Source: an uncultured Sphingobacteriaceae bacterium (GTDB lineage: Bacteria > Bacteroidota > Bacteroidia > Sphingobacteriales > Sphingobacteriaceae). From it: a stretch of DNA of 10,852 nucleotides. A program made the position numbers and the translations under genes. Positions 1-6,114 of this stretch are shown here, piece after piece. The first letter of the stretch is position 1. Every line of letters begins with the position of its first letter. The notes beneath the pieces were generated by a model, which was given only the letters and a program-made list of their open reading frames with translations, was not told where the DNA came from and searched no databases. The stretch lies in the NCBI GenBank assembly GCA_937875035.1, contig CALNCF010000182.1, forward strand, positions 1 to 10,852. Direction: 5' to 3'.

Positions 1-721
1 CGCCGAAGGTCTCGTAGAACTTCACGCCGTGGTAGGCCCGGCTGGGCTCCACCAGTTCGGGGAAGTGGCCGTTGTCCCAGGGGAAGCGGCCGCTTTCCAC
101 CACCACGCCGCCCAGGGTGGTGCCGTGGCCCGCCAGGTACTTGGTCGCGCTGTGAATCACCAGGTCCGCGCCCAGGTCAAGAGGCTTTTGCAGCACGGGC
201 GAGGCAAAGGTATTGTCGACACAAAGCAGAATATTATTGAATTTCGCAATCTCGGCAATGGCCCTGATATCAGAGATCTTAAGGGTAGGATTGGTCGGGC
301 TCTCGATCCAGATCAGGCGGGTGTTCGGTGTTAAAGCGTTGAACACCTGTTCGGCCCTTGTGGTATCGCAGTAGTTCACCCTGATGCCGAACTTCTCGTA
401 GATGTGCGTAAACAAACGAAAAGCGCCGCCGTAAATATCGTCTACGGCCAGGATCTCATCACCCTGTTTCAGTAGTTTCAAAACCGCATCAATGGCGGCC
501 AGTCCGCTGGCGAAGGCAAAGCCAGCGCAGCCGTTTTCCAGCTTCGCCGAAATATCTTCCAGCGCTTTACGGGTAGGGTTGCTGGTTCTTGCGTAATCGA
601 AGCCCTTGTGTTGCCCGGGGGCATCCTGCACAAAGGTAGAGGTTTGGTAGATCGGAACGGCAATGGCGCCTGTTAACGGGTCAACCGGGATACTGTGAAT
701 GGTTGCGGTACTTTCTAACAT
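1..721 (-). CDS. Trans-sulfuration PLP enzyme (cystathionine gamma-synthase / O-acetylhomoserine sulfhydrylase family), 3' end outside window
   Basis: This is a Cys/Met-metabolism PLP-dependent enzyme (fold type I) that would make cystathionine or homocysteine from an activated homoserine in cytoplasmic methionine synthesis. It starts at ATG 721-719 and 240 codons are visible before the left edge; the family is usually about 380-430 residues. Visible landmarks are PIYQTSTF (23-30), YARTSNPTRKALE (43-55), FASGLAAID (70-78), DDIYGG (94-99), ESPTNPTLK (140-148), VDNTFASP (168-175) and the PLP lysine in SATKYL (K194). Residues 1 to about 180 read like cystathionine gamma-synthase. After K194 the sequence GHGTTLGG and the PWDNGHFPELVEPS stretch read like the O-acetylhomoserine sulfhydrylase (MetY) branch, and DNA composition changes at the same place (68% GC in 1-180, 47% in 181-240). 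A SAM-I riboswitch upstream supports a methionine role. There is no Shine-Dalgarno sequence. The family is sure; the exact reaction is not. Confidence 0.88.
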   Translation of the reverse strand, partial: MLESTATIHSIPVDPLTGAIAVPIYQTSTFVQDAPGQHKGFDYARTSNPTRKALEDISAKLENGCAGFAFASGLAAIDAVLKLLKQGDEILAVDDIYGGAFRLFTHIYEKFGIRVNYCDTTRAEQVFNALTPNTRLIWIESPTNPTLKISDIRAIAEIAKFNNILLCVDNTFASPVLQKPLDLGADLVIHSATKYLAGHGTTLGGVVVESGRFPWDNGHFPELVEPSRAYHGVKFYETFG

Positions 722-820
722 GTTCTTGTTGGTTAAATTGTTAATGAATGATTTTTTTAAACCGCTTCAGCAACAACTCATCAAAAGAAATCCTGCCGGA
801 ATCACTTCTGCCATAAACGC

Positions 821-854
821 AAAAAGCTCTTCCGACGAGTCAGAAGAGCTTTTT
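821..854 (-). terminator. Rho-independent terminator in the SAM riboswitch leader
   Basis: Twelve-base-pair inverted repeat: AAAAAGCTCTTC at 821-832 pairs with GAAGAGCTTTTT at 843-854 around a 10-nt loop. Read on the minus strand it ends in a run of five T. It lies between the SAM aptamer (887-986) and the methionine gene (start 721), where the expression platform of an S-box riboswitch belongs. The hairpin is seen directly. That it stops transcription when SAM is bound is inferred. I did not find a clear antiterminator pairing by eye. Confidence 0.75.
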
Positions 855-886
855 TATATCTCGAGTTATAAAGAATCTCTGTCTAA

Positions 887-986
887 CTTATCTTTCCCCG
901 GTAATACCGGGGCAGGATTTAGCACCTTTCCCTGCGGATGGTTGCTAAGACTTCATCGGGCCTGTCCCTCTGTCTTTCTTGATAAG
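887..986 (-). ncRNA. SAM-I riboswitch (S-box aptamer)
   Basis: Read on the minus strand, the segment carries the S-box signatures in the right order. The P1 arm CTTATCAAGA is followed by AGAGGGACAGGCCCGATGAA, then a TAGCAACC block after the kink-turn region. Next come AAGGTGCTAAATCCTGCC, a P4 hairpin CCCCGGTA/TACCGGGG, and the closing arm GATAAG that pairs with CTTATC. SAM-I aptamers bind S-adenosylmethionine and usually switch off downstream methionine or cysteine genes. The downstream gene is a trans-sulfuration enzyme with a terminator hairpin in between, which fits transcriptional attenuation. The match to the RF00162 consensus was made from memory. Confidence 0.93.
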
Positions 987-1007
987 TATGTGTAAAGAAC
1001 GATGGCG

Positions 1008-1040
1008 CAAATGTAAAGTAAAAAGAAAATAACTTTCAAA
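1008..1040 (-). promoter_or_regulatory. Bacteroidota-type promoter of the SAM riboswitch / methionine gene
   Basis: On the minus strand TTTG (1040-1037) is followed after 21 nt by TACATTTG (1015-1008), a full match to the Bacteroidota -7 box TAnnTTTG with a -33 TTTG. The predicted start of transcription, near 1000-1003, is about 15 nt before the aptamer arm at 986, as expected for a riboswitch leader. Confidence 0.7.
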
Positions 1041-1114
1041 TATATTTTGAAATATCGCGCCAAACGACTCTTATTCAGTATAATATAAGGAACGCTATCA
1101 AGCCTGGAATTAAA

Positions 1115-1636
1115 CTAACGGATCTTCTCCAGTTGTTTCAGCACTCTTCTTCCGCTGGAAATAAACGCCGGGGCCGCATAGGGCATCTGGTCTTCGATGA
1201 GCATCTTCAGTTCGTTCTTCAGATCCGGTTCTTTCTGGCAGATATGAAGGAGGATCGGCATACAGAAAGCCTTTACCGCAATGGGAGAATTGGCGGCGCT
1301 CAGCAACTGGAAGCACACATCAGCCACTTCACCAAGCAGCTCATCGGGAATATCAAAGAATTGCAGAACCCGTACGCTGTTCCTCTTCACGGCATCGTGC
1401 ACATCATCCCGTTTCAGGTTCTCGATCATCTGTGGCAGGTAGGGTAACAGGAGAAAGGGATGCTTTTCCACGCAAAAGTTCATCGACCAGGAAGCACGCT
1501 GGGTAATGCGGTAATCCTTCCCGAAGAAGATCCGCATCAGTTCAGCAAAACGATCTTCGTCGGCGCCTATATACGCCGCGATACGCAAAGCCTGCGGCTT
1601 CGAATGCTCTTTTACCAGTTCCCGGAGAATGTCCAT
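1115..1636 (-). CDS. HEAT-repeat-like helical protein, function unknown
   Basis: A 173-residue protein, almost wholly helical by eye, with no signal peptide or membrane segment. It reads as repeated helix pairs of HEAT/ARM type. One set lies around residues 30-65 with many aromatic residues (RASWSMNFCVEKHPFLLLPYLPQM); others are around 70-100 (DAVKRNSVRVLQFFDIP) and 110-150 (SPIAVKAFCMPILLHICQKEP). Such scaffolds usually bind proteins; no catalytic motif is seen. The ATG at 1636 is the first plausible start after the cold-shock gene's terminator. A TACATTTA box at 1648-1641, one base from the Bacteroidota -7 consensus, sits just 5 nt before the ATG, so transcripts could be nearly leaderless. 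The gene ends with TAG at 1117-1115. The gene is solid; the function is unknown. Confidence 0.82.
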   Translation of the reverse strand: MDILRELVKEHSKPQALRIAAYIGADEDRFAELMRIFFGKDYRITQRASWSMNFCVEKHPFLLLPYLPQMIENLKRDDVHDAVKRNSVRVLQFFDIPDELLGEVADVCFQLLSAANSPIAVKAFCMPILLHICQKEPDLKNELKMLIEDQMPYAAPAFISSGRRVLKQLEKIR

Positions 1637-1673
1637 ATGCTAAATGTAAAAAAAGAGGAGGAGGGTATAAAAC

Positions 1674-1703
1674 AAAAAAAACATACCCTGGGGTATATTT
1701 TTT
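1674..1703 (-). terminator. Intrinsic terminator of the cold-shock gene
   Basis: ATACCC (1683-1688) pairs with GGGTAT (1691-1696). The hairpin is flanked by eight A (1674-1681) and six T (1698-1703), so on the minus strand a compact hairpin is followed by a run of eight T. It lies 28 nt past the stop of the cold-shock gene and before the next minus-strand gene, which separates their transcripts. The A/T flanks are symmetrical enough for it to work in both directions. Confidence 0.75.
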
Positions 1704-1730
1704 CCTTAATATGAAAATATATCTTTCTAA

Positions 1731-1922
1731 TTAAAGAACTTGTACGTTTACAGCGTTCAAGCCTTTTTTACCGTTTTGCACTTCATATTGTACTTCGTCG
1801 TTCTCACGAACGCGATCGATCAGACCTGATGAGTGAACAAATACATCTTCCCCACCGTTTTCTGGAGTAATGAAACCGAATCCTTTAGTTTCATTAAAAA
1901 ATTTTACTCTACCTTTTTGCAT
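1731..1922 (-). CDS. Cold-shock domain protein (CspA family)
   Basis: A 63-residue single cold-shock domain, about the usual length, forming a five-stranded OB-fold that binds single-stranded RNA and DNA in the cytoplasm. The family's RNP1 motif is visible as KGFGFITPENG (13-23) and RNP2 as DVFVHSSGL (26-34); the start GRVKFFNETKGFGFI is characteristic. It acts as an RNA chaperone that loosens mRNA structure. It is monocistronic: its own promoter lies at 1947-1979 and its terminator at 1674-1703. No long cold-shock 5' leader is visible, since the predicted transcription start is only about 20 nt before the ATG. Which paralogue it is, and whether cold actually induces it, cannot be told. Confidence 0.97.
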   Translation of the reverse strand: MQKGRVKFFNETKGFGFITPENGGEDVFVHSSGLIDRVRENDEVQYEVQNGKKGLNAVNVQVL

Positions 1923-1946
1923 TTTATTAATTTGTTAATACTTCTG

Positions 1947-1979
1947 CAAAGATATTCAATAATTATTCACTCTCACAAA
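1947..1979 (-). promoter_or_regulatory. Bacteroidota-type promoter of the cold-shock gene
   Basis: On the minus strand TTTG (1979-1976) is separated by 21 nt from TATCTTTG (1954-1947), a full match to TAnnTTTG. The spacing equals that of the riboswitch promoter at 1008-1040, which supports both. The ATG lies 24 nt downstream of the -7 box. Confidence 0.7.
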
Positions 1980-2210
1980 TTTATTTCAAAAAGGCTTTCA
2001 ACTACTCTTTAAAGCCCGGTACGAACCCTGTTATTTCAGATTTATATTCTGAAAAAGTGTAAAACCGCTGAATCATTTTGACATTTCAGGGTTATTTGCC
2101 TGTTTGTCTGACCTGGTCGTTTTTTCTGAAAAGTGGGTTTTAATAATTAGAAACCATGTTTTAACTCAAAGATTTTATAAGAAAGAAGTAATGAATGCAG
2201 CCGGCTAAAA
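1980..2210. other. Divergent intergenic region with no gene seen
   Basis: This stretch between the cold-shock gene and the toxin-antitoxin operon is AT-rich and holds no credible open frame. The only structure I see is a short inverted repeat, TTTCAGA (2034-2040) and TCTGAAA (2048-2054) with a 7-nt loop. Related TTTCAG/CTGAAA words occur near 2089 and 2125. It may hold binding sites, but nothing in it can be assigned. Confidence 0.4.
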
Positions 2211-2243
2211 ATTATAAAAGGTAAAAATGCCTTTTATAAAAGG
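2211..2243. promoter_or_regulatory. Probable operator of the Xre-RES toxin-antitoxin operon
   Basis: The perfect 14-bp palindrome CCTTTTATAAAAGG lies at 2230-2243. Its half-site TTATAAAAGG recurs as a direct repeat at 2212-2221, exactly 22 bp (two helical turns) upstream of the copy at 2234-2243. A shorter match TTTTATAA is at 2173-2180. A sequence resembling the -7 box, TATCTTCG, follows at 2252-2259. The arrangement suits cooperative binding by the antitoxin's DNA-binding domain; binding itself is inferred. Confidence 0.6.
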
Positions 2244-2262
2244 AAATTTGTTATCTTCGAAA

Positions 2263-2691
2263 ATGGAACAGAAAGCAGAAAATCAACTTTTATTAGATAC
2301 GATCCCTGTGTATCTCCGGGCCGCCGATGTGCTTACGCTTATCAGCAGCGGTGTGGTCAATTCCAGCTACCTGGCAGCGCTGAAGAATCTCACCAATTTC
2401 AGCGATGAGATCATATCCAACTGGCTCAATATCAATGTAAAAACATACCGGAGCTATAAAAAGCCAAAAACCGCGATCAAAGCCGATATCCAGGAACACA
2501 CGGTGATGCTCCTGGCGCTTATGAAACACGGCATCGAAGTATTCGGCAGCAACGAAGAGCTTGAAAAATGGCTGCAGGCAGAGAATTTCCAGTTGGGCAA
2601 AACCAAACCCATCGATTACCTCAATACCATCAGCGGCATTAAATTCATAGACGACCGCCTCACCGGGATGGAATACGGAGATAACGCCTGA
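2263..2691 (+). CDS. Xre/MbcA/ParS-type antitoxin with DUF2384 domain
   Basis: Antitoxin partner of the RES toxin that follows 2 nt later. It should neutralise the toxin by direct binding and repress the operon. From the chosen ATG it has 142 residues. An N-terminal helical part with a helix-turn-helix-like segment (about 44-66, including SDEIISNWLNINVKTYRSY) is followed by the DUF2384 toxin-binding domain (about 80-139). Recognisable there are GIEVFGSNEELEKWL and KPIDYLNTISG with a final GMEYG. An upstream in-frame ATG at 2227 would add 12 residues, but it lies in the operator between the repeat halves, so 2263 is preferred. The TATCTTCG box would then place the transcript start almost at this ATG. 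Xre-RES pairs are common in Bacteroidota and on mobile elements. Confidence 0.88.
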   Translation: MEQKAENQLLLDTIPVYLRAADVLTLISSGVVNSSYLAALKNLTNFSDEIISNWLNINVKTYRSYKKPKTAIKADIQEHTVMLLALMKHGIEVFGSNEELEKWLQAENFQLGKTKPIDYLNTISGIKFIDDRLTGMEYGDNA

Positions 2692-2693
2692 TC

Positions 2694-3143
2694 ATGGAGG
2701 TTTACAGGATATCGAGAGACAAGTACGCCAAAGCCTTAACCGCCTCCGGTGTGGCCAATCGCTGGAACTACGACCAGGAATGGGTGATCTATACCGCCTG
2801 TAACCGTGCCCTGTCTACCTTAGAGCTGGTCGTTCACCGCTCGGCCATCAAACCGGCATTCAATTACCAGGTGATGGTGATATCCATTCCCGACGAGCCC
2901 CGTTTTATCACCGAAATTACCGGTAAAGACCTGCCCGCGAACTGGCAGCATATTGAAAGCTATCCCCGGTTGCAAAAAATCGGAAGCGATTGGTATACAG
3001 GCAACCGATCCCTGGTACTTAAAGTGCCATCTGCCGTGCTCCCCAGCGAGTCGAATTATATGATCAACACTAAGCACCCGGATTATAAAAAGGTGAAGCT
3101 GTTGCGACTGGAGAGCTTTTTCTGGGATGAGCGACTGTTGTAA
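2694..3143 (+). CDS. RES-domain toxin (NAD+-degrading family)
   Basis: A 149-residue protein that is a RES domain over nearly its whole length. Characterised RES toxins of Xre-RES pairs degrade NAD+ and arrest growth; activity here is inferred from the family. Residues matching the family pattern are R23 in NRWN, Y33 in VIYTA, E44 in STLELVVH followed by H48, and the late block VPSAVLPSESNYMIN (111-125) with S113 and N121, followed by the HP at 128-129. No catalytic position looks lost, so it is probably functional. It starts 2 nt after the antitoxin stop (TGA 2689-2691, ATG 2694), so the two are co-transcribed and probably translationally coupled. GC content is about 55%, like the chromosomal genes here and unlike the AT-rich right part of the window. 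Confidence 0.92.
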   Translation: MEVYRISRDKYAKALTASGVANRWNYDQEWVIYTACNRALSTLELVVHRSAIKPAFNYQVMVISIPDEPRFITEITGKDLPANWQHIESYPRLQKIGSDWYTGNRSLVLKVPSAVLPSESNYMINTKHPDYKKVKLLRLESFFWDERLL

Positions 3144-3249
3144 TTAAGCAAATGATCTTTTCAGGGCTCATAATATACTATGGCAGAACAGCTTATTTGC
3201 TATGAGTAGATTTTTTTATTATTCTTACAACAAATTATACGCTTACACA

Positions 3250-4839
3250 ATGATCACAACACGCTATAAACTGTTCCTCCTGGTAGCCGGCTTGCTCTTC
3301 AGCATGACTGCAGCTGCCCAGACCCAGTCATTAAAGATATTCGAAGTGGGGCATGCCGATGAGTGGGTAGGCGGCTTCTCTTATTTTGAGCCGGTTACGC
3401 TTTCGCAGGGCCAGATCGTTCACAGCTACCTGTACAGGAAGCAGCACGCGACTAATCAGCATGTTTTTGGTGATGTAAAGATCCATACATACAGCACCTC
3501 GACAGGTACATTGCTTGAACAGGAAAACAGTAGCGGAGATTCCCTGTTTATTATCAAAACCATTTTAAAAGCCAACGGAGAGCGGATCCTGCTCGGGAAC
3601 ATGTACAAGCACCTGGCGCTTTATGATCTGGATACATTCAACACAACAGGTCCGGCTAATGAATACCGGTCTTTTCTACTGCATCTCGATCCTTTGAACC
3701 AGACCCTGCATTACGAAGATTTTGCGCCTGTACAGGATATGGCACTGGATACAAGCAATAACCTCTTATACCTGGTCGAGCAATCCACATACAATACAGC
3801 GAAAGTATACGCTTACGATCTGACCTCCGGCCATAAAAGTATCATCGCCAATATCGGCAAATCACGGTATAATCCGCGGATCATGATCACTTCCCAGTAT
3901 GTATATGTCTGTGGCTCATCCATCAATTACGGTGTAGAAATAAATGGCCAGCAGCATTCGACCAGCTTTCCATATGCGACCTATGTAATACAATTGGCGA
4001 GAGACGGATCATTTAACTGGATCAACATCATTAAAGACGTAACCACCCCGCATATGGGGCTGGCTCCGGCACCTGGTCAGGGGGTGTACCTCTGCTCCGA
4101 CTTGGAAGAAGGAATAAAGATAGGGGCAGACTCCCTTTCGGGTCCGACCTGGGGAGGAGATTTCCTGCTCACCCGGATCGACTCCTCAGGACAATATTTA
4201 TGGGCCACCGAAGCGCCGAATAATACACTCTGCGGATATAGCCTGGGCAGGGGCTTCTTCATCGACAGCGACCAGTCGTTCAACGTATACGTCGCCGGCG
4301 CGTCGAGAAGCATATTGAAATGGGACGATGGATTAGAGATCGGCCGCGATAGTAATATCATTGTACCAACCATGCTGATGTACGATAGTACAGGTATAGT
4401 GAAGCATCATGTGATCGCATCGGCAGGGGAGCAGGGCAGCTTTTTCTCGGTCGATGTGGAAGCCAACGGAGATTTTGTTCTCAACGGCAAGATCAGTAAC
4501 ACCCTTACTTTTGATACCCTCACATACACGGTTACCGATGGAGGATGGCACCCTTATTTCCTGTATTACCAGCAGCCTGTAGTGCTTACCGGGCTTGCGC
4601 CGCAGAAGCCGTCCCGGCTCTCCGTGTATCCCAACCCAGCTGATGTTGACGGTATTTTATCGGTATCCCGTATAAGCACCGAAATCACTCAGCTCGAAAT
4701 CTATACAATAACGGGGAAAAAGATCCGGGAATATCACATGGGTCTCCACACCGATTTCCAAATCCCACTCAACGATCTTCAACCCGGAATCTACCTGCTT
4801 CGCTCAGGTTCACAGTGGACAAAGCTGGTGGTCAAGTAA
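3250..4839 (+). CDS. Secreted protein with T9SS type A C-terminal sorting domain
   Basis: From the ATG at 3250 this is a 529-residue exported protein. It begins with a signal peptide: MITTRYK, then a hydrophobic LFLLVAGLLFSMT, and a probable cleavage after AAA near residue 21. An in-frame ATG at 3202 would add 16 residues and spoil this signal, so 3250 is preferred. The middle part (about 30-440) is rich in aromatic and glycine residues, with repeated strand-turn units such as RDGSFNWI and DSSGQYLWA, suggesting a beta-propeller-like fold. No enzyme motif is seen. Residues 457-529 form a Por/T9SS type A sorting domain: LSVYPNPA, LEIYTITGKKI, then LNDLQPGIYLL and a final KLVVK. The mature protein should therefore cross the outer membrane by type IX secretion and be released or surface-attached. 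Its substrate or partner is unknown. Confidence 0.87.
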   Translation: MITTRYKLFLLVAGLLFSMTAAAQTQSLKIFEVGHADEWVGGFSYFEPVTLSQGQIVHSYLYRKQHATNQHVFGDVKIHTYSTSTGTLLEQENSSGDSLFIIKTILKANGERILLGNMYKHLALYDLDTFNTTGPANEYRSFLLHLDPLNQTLHYEDFAPVQDMALDTSNNLLYLVEQSTYNTAKVYAYDLTSGHKSIIANIGKSRYNPRIMITSQYVYVCGSSINYGVEINGQQHSTSFPYATYVIQLARDGSFNWINIIKDVTTPHMGLAPAPGQGVYLCSDLEEGIKIGADSLSGPTWGGDFLLTRIDSSGQYLWATEAPNNTLCGYSLGRGFFIDSDQSFNVYVAGASRSILKWDDGLEIGRDSNIIVPTMLMYDSTGIVKHHVIASAGEQGSFFSVDVEANGDFVLNGKISNTLTFDTLTYTVTDGGWHPYFLYYQQPVVLTGLAPQKPSRLSVYPNPADVDGILSVSRISTEITQLEIYTITGKKIREYHMGLHTDFQIPLNDLQPGIYLLRSGSQWTKLVVK

Positions 4840-4998
4840 TAAATAATAAATGAAGTTGCCAACGAAGCTACGTCATGTGGCCATATAACATGATGGGTAA
4901 TTGTAGAACAACAATATTTTTTACTTGTGCTATTTTCTTATAATGTACATGCAGAAGGGAACGCCCTAATAAAAATCTTGAACTTGCCTTCTATGAAG

Positions 4999-5754
4999 TC
5001 ACTTTCGGGTGTTAGCTTCATAAATGTCTCGCAGAAAAAACTGCTGATAAACCGCTGCCATTTTGTTGCAAAATTCTGCTGCAACCTCCTTTTGTCCGTG
5101 GTTAAAAAGAAAAGATACTAAATCTTTAATAAGCTCTTTGTCAAAGTCTCCCAGATAGTCTTTAAAATTCAATGAAGAGATTATTTTTCCTATGGCTTTA
5201 GCCGTTGTATTTGGGTTTCCTTTTGCCTTTAACGCTACAAGACCTTCTATTAATTCACGGGTTGAATGTGTTTTGTCAATGTGTTTGCAAGACTTTAAAA
5301 TGAGGTCTGTATAAACGTCATTCAATTCAGGTACAAACACAATCCAATTAGAAAGAGTAGCTAATTTTTTTTGTTCTTCCTCAATGTTTGAGTTTTCATA
5401 TTTATCTGTCAAGAATTTCCATAAATCAACAATTATTTGTTGAAACTCCTGTTGTTCCAATTCAGATAAAGTTTTCGGATAGGTTTCTTGTCGCCAAATA
5501 AAATTAATTAACTCGTCAACTTCGTTGGGGGAAGATTGATTTACGAACTTGAAGAGTAATTTCTCGGATGAAAGTGTTTCGTATTTCCAAAAATAAAACG
5601 CTGTTAAATGGGGAACTAAGCCATTATTACTAAAATTCTTCGTAGAAGAAAGGTAGATGTGTAGCCTTGATTTTTGTCTACTTTTTATCAAGAAAAAGTA
5701 GGAAAGAAAAGCCTTGATCTCGTTGTGTCCTTTTGGATCAGGCCAAAAGGACAA
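4999..5754 (-). CDS. Hypothetical helical protein, probably a 5'-truncated C-terminal remnant
   Basis: The open frame has 251 codons from ATG 5754 to TGA 5001-4999, but I do not believe the first ~37. They are encoded by two perfect hairpins (5678-5701 and 5726-5753) that look like a non-coding repeat, and they have an odd composition. From about residue 40 (near 5640) onward the sequence reads as a normal helical protein, with stretches such as LVPHLTAFYFWKYETL, DELINFIWRQETYPKTL and LIVDLWKFLTDKY-like helices. This style resembles the C-terminal helical ends of large STAND/NACHT-type NTPases, but that is only an impression. No catalytic motif is present. GC is very low (27% in 5341-5400), unlike the genes to its left, which suggests acquired DNA. 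It converges on the T9SS-sorted gene. It may be translated or may be a dead remnant. Confidence 0.55.
   Translation of the reverse strand: MSFWPDPKGHNEIKAFLSYFFLIKSRQKSRLHIYLSSTKNFSNNGLVPHLTAFYFWKYETLSSEKLLFKFVNQSSPNEVDELINFIWRQETYPKTLSELEQQEFQQIIVDLWKFLTDKYENSNIEEEQKKLATLSNWIVFVPELNDVYTDLILKSCKHIDKTHSTRELIEGLVALKAKGNPNTTAKAIGKIISSLNFKDYLGDFDKELIKDLVSFLFNHGQKEVAAEFCNKMAAVYQQFFLRDIYEANTRK
5663..5753. repeat. Paired-hairpin repeat element at the 5' end of the remnant gene
   Basis: Two perfect hairpins lie close together. CTACTTTTT (5678-5686) pairs with AAAAAGTAG (5693-5701) around a 6-nt loop. An 11-bp stem, 5726-5736 (TGTCCTTTTGG), pairs with 5743-5753 around a 6-nt loop. The word AGCCTTGAT occurs directly before each hairpin (5663-5671 and 5710-5718). 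Two like-sized hairpins, each preceded by the same word, look like a REP-type or small mobile interspersed repeat. I cannot tell its copy number from this window. Confidence 0.55.
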
Positions 5755-6114
5755 TGAACCGGCTTTAAGGGCAGGATACTGTATAGATAAAGCGACGATA
5801 AAGAATACTTAATGTTATAAATAGTATTGTTTTTGACACTGTTAGACACACAACAACTAAATACCGGTAAAAACAGGTAGATTTCATATACATACTCGAA
5901 TTTCAAACCGGTAAATACAGGTAAATTTAATGCGAATTACGCATAAATAACTAATTAACAGCACCTTAAACAGGTAAGTAACATGCTATACATTTCAAAT
6001 TTGATATATCGACCAATAATTGTCATAGACAACTCATTTTCAATAATTTGATGTATTTTGCTAACTTAAATAGTTGGATATAATTAACCTATAATGTTTG
6101 CGTTATGTTAACGT
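5755..6114. other. AT-rich intergenic stretch without a gene
   Basis: No credible open reading frame on either strand. It holds the two direct repeats described separately (5863-5928) and a weaker related word near 5963-5977. No tRNA gene, integrase or recognisable attachment site was seen. Confidence 0.4.
5863..5928 (+). repeat. Two 22-bp direct repeats, 44 bp apart
   Basis: ACCGGTAAAAACAGGTAG with following ATTT at 5863-5884 recurs as ACCGGTAAATACAGGTAA with following ATTT at 5907-5928, matching at 20 of 22 positions. A degenerate third copy, ACCTTAAACAGGTAA, is at 5963-5977. Each unit holds an imperfect ACCGGTA / ACAGGTA pair of direct half-words. The purpose is unknown: protein-binding sites, iteron-like repeats or remains of mobile-element ends are possible. 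Confidence 0.6.

Noticed and set aside
699..995. Plus-strand open frame across the methionine leader
   Set aside because: It lies antisense over the SAM riboswitch and terminator, and its composition is that of the RNA element, not of a protein.
1133..1714. Plus-strand open frames opposite the HEAT-repeat-like gene
   Set aside because: They mirror a good minus-strand gene, have no plausible upstream signals and no recognisable protein character.
3147..3206. Interleaved short inverted words (AGCAAAT/ATTTGCT and CTCATA/TATGAG) before the T9SS-sorted gene
   Set aside because: The words are 6-7 bp and would form a pseudoknot with long loops; chance is the simpler explanation and no terminator T-run follows.
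4077..4551. Minus-strand open frames inside the T9SS-sorted gene
   Set aside because: Shadows of a long gene with a clear signal peptide and sorting domain.
4873..4922. Weak inverted repeats after the T9SS-sorted gene (TCATGT/ACATGA; ATTGT/ACAAT before a T-run)
   Set aside because: Stems are only 5-6 bp and AT-rich. A real terminator may be here, but the sequence does not support one firmly.
5688..5906. Minus-strand open frame spanning the twin hairpins
   Set aside because: It overlaps a likely repeat element, is hydrophobic by low-complexity AT content, and has no credible domain.
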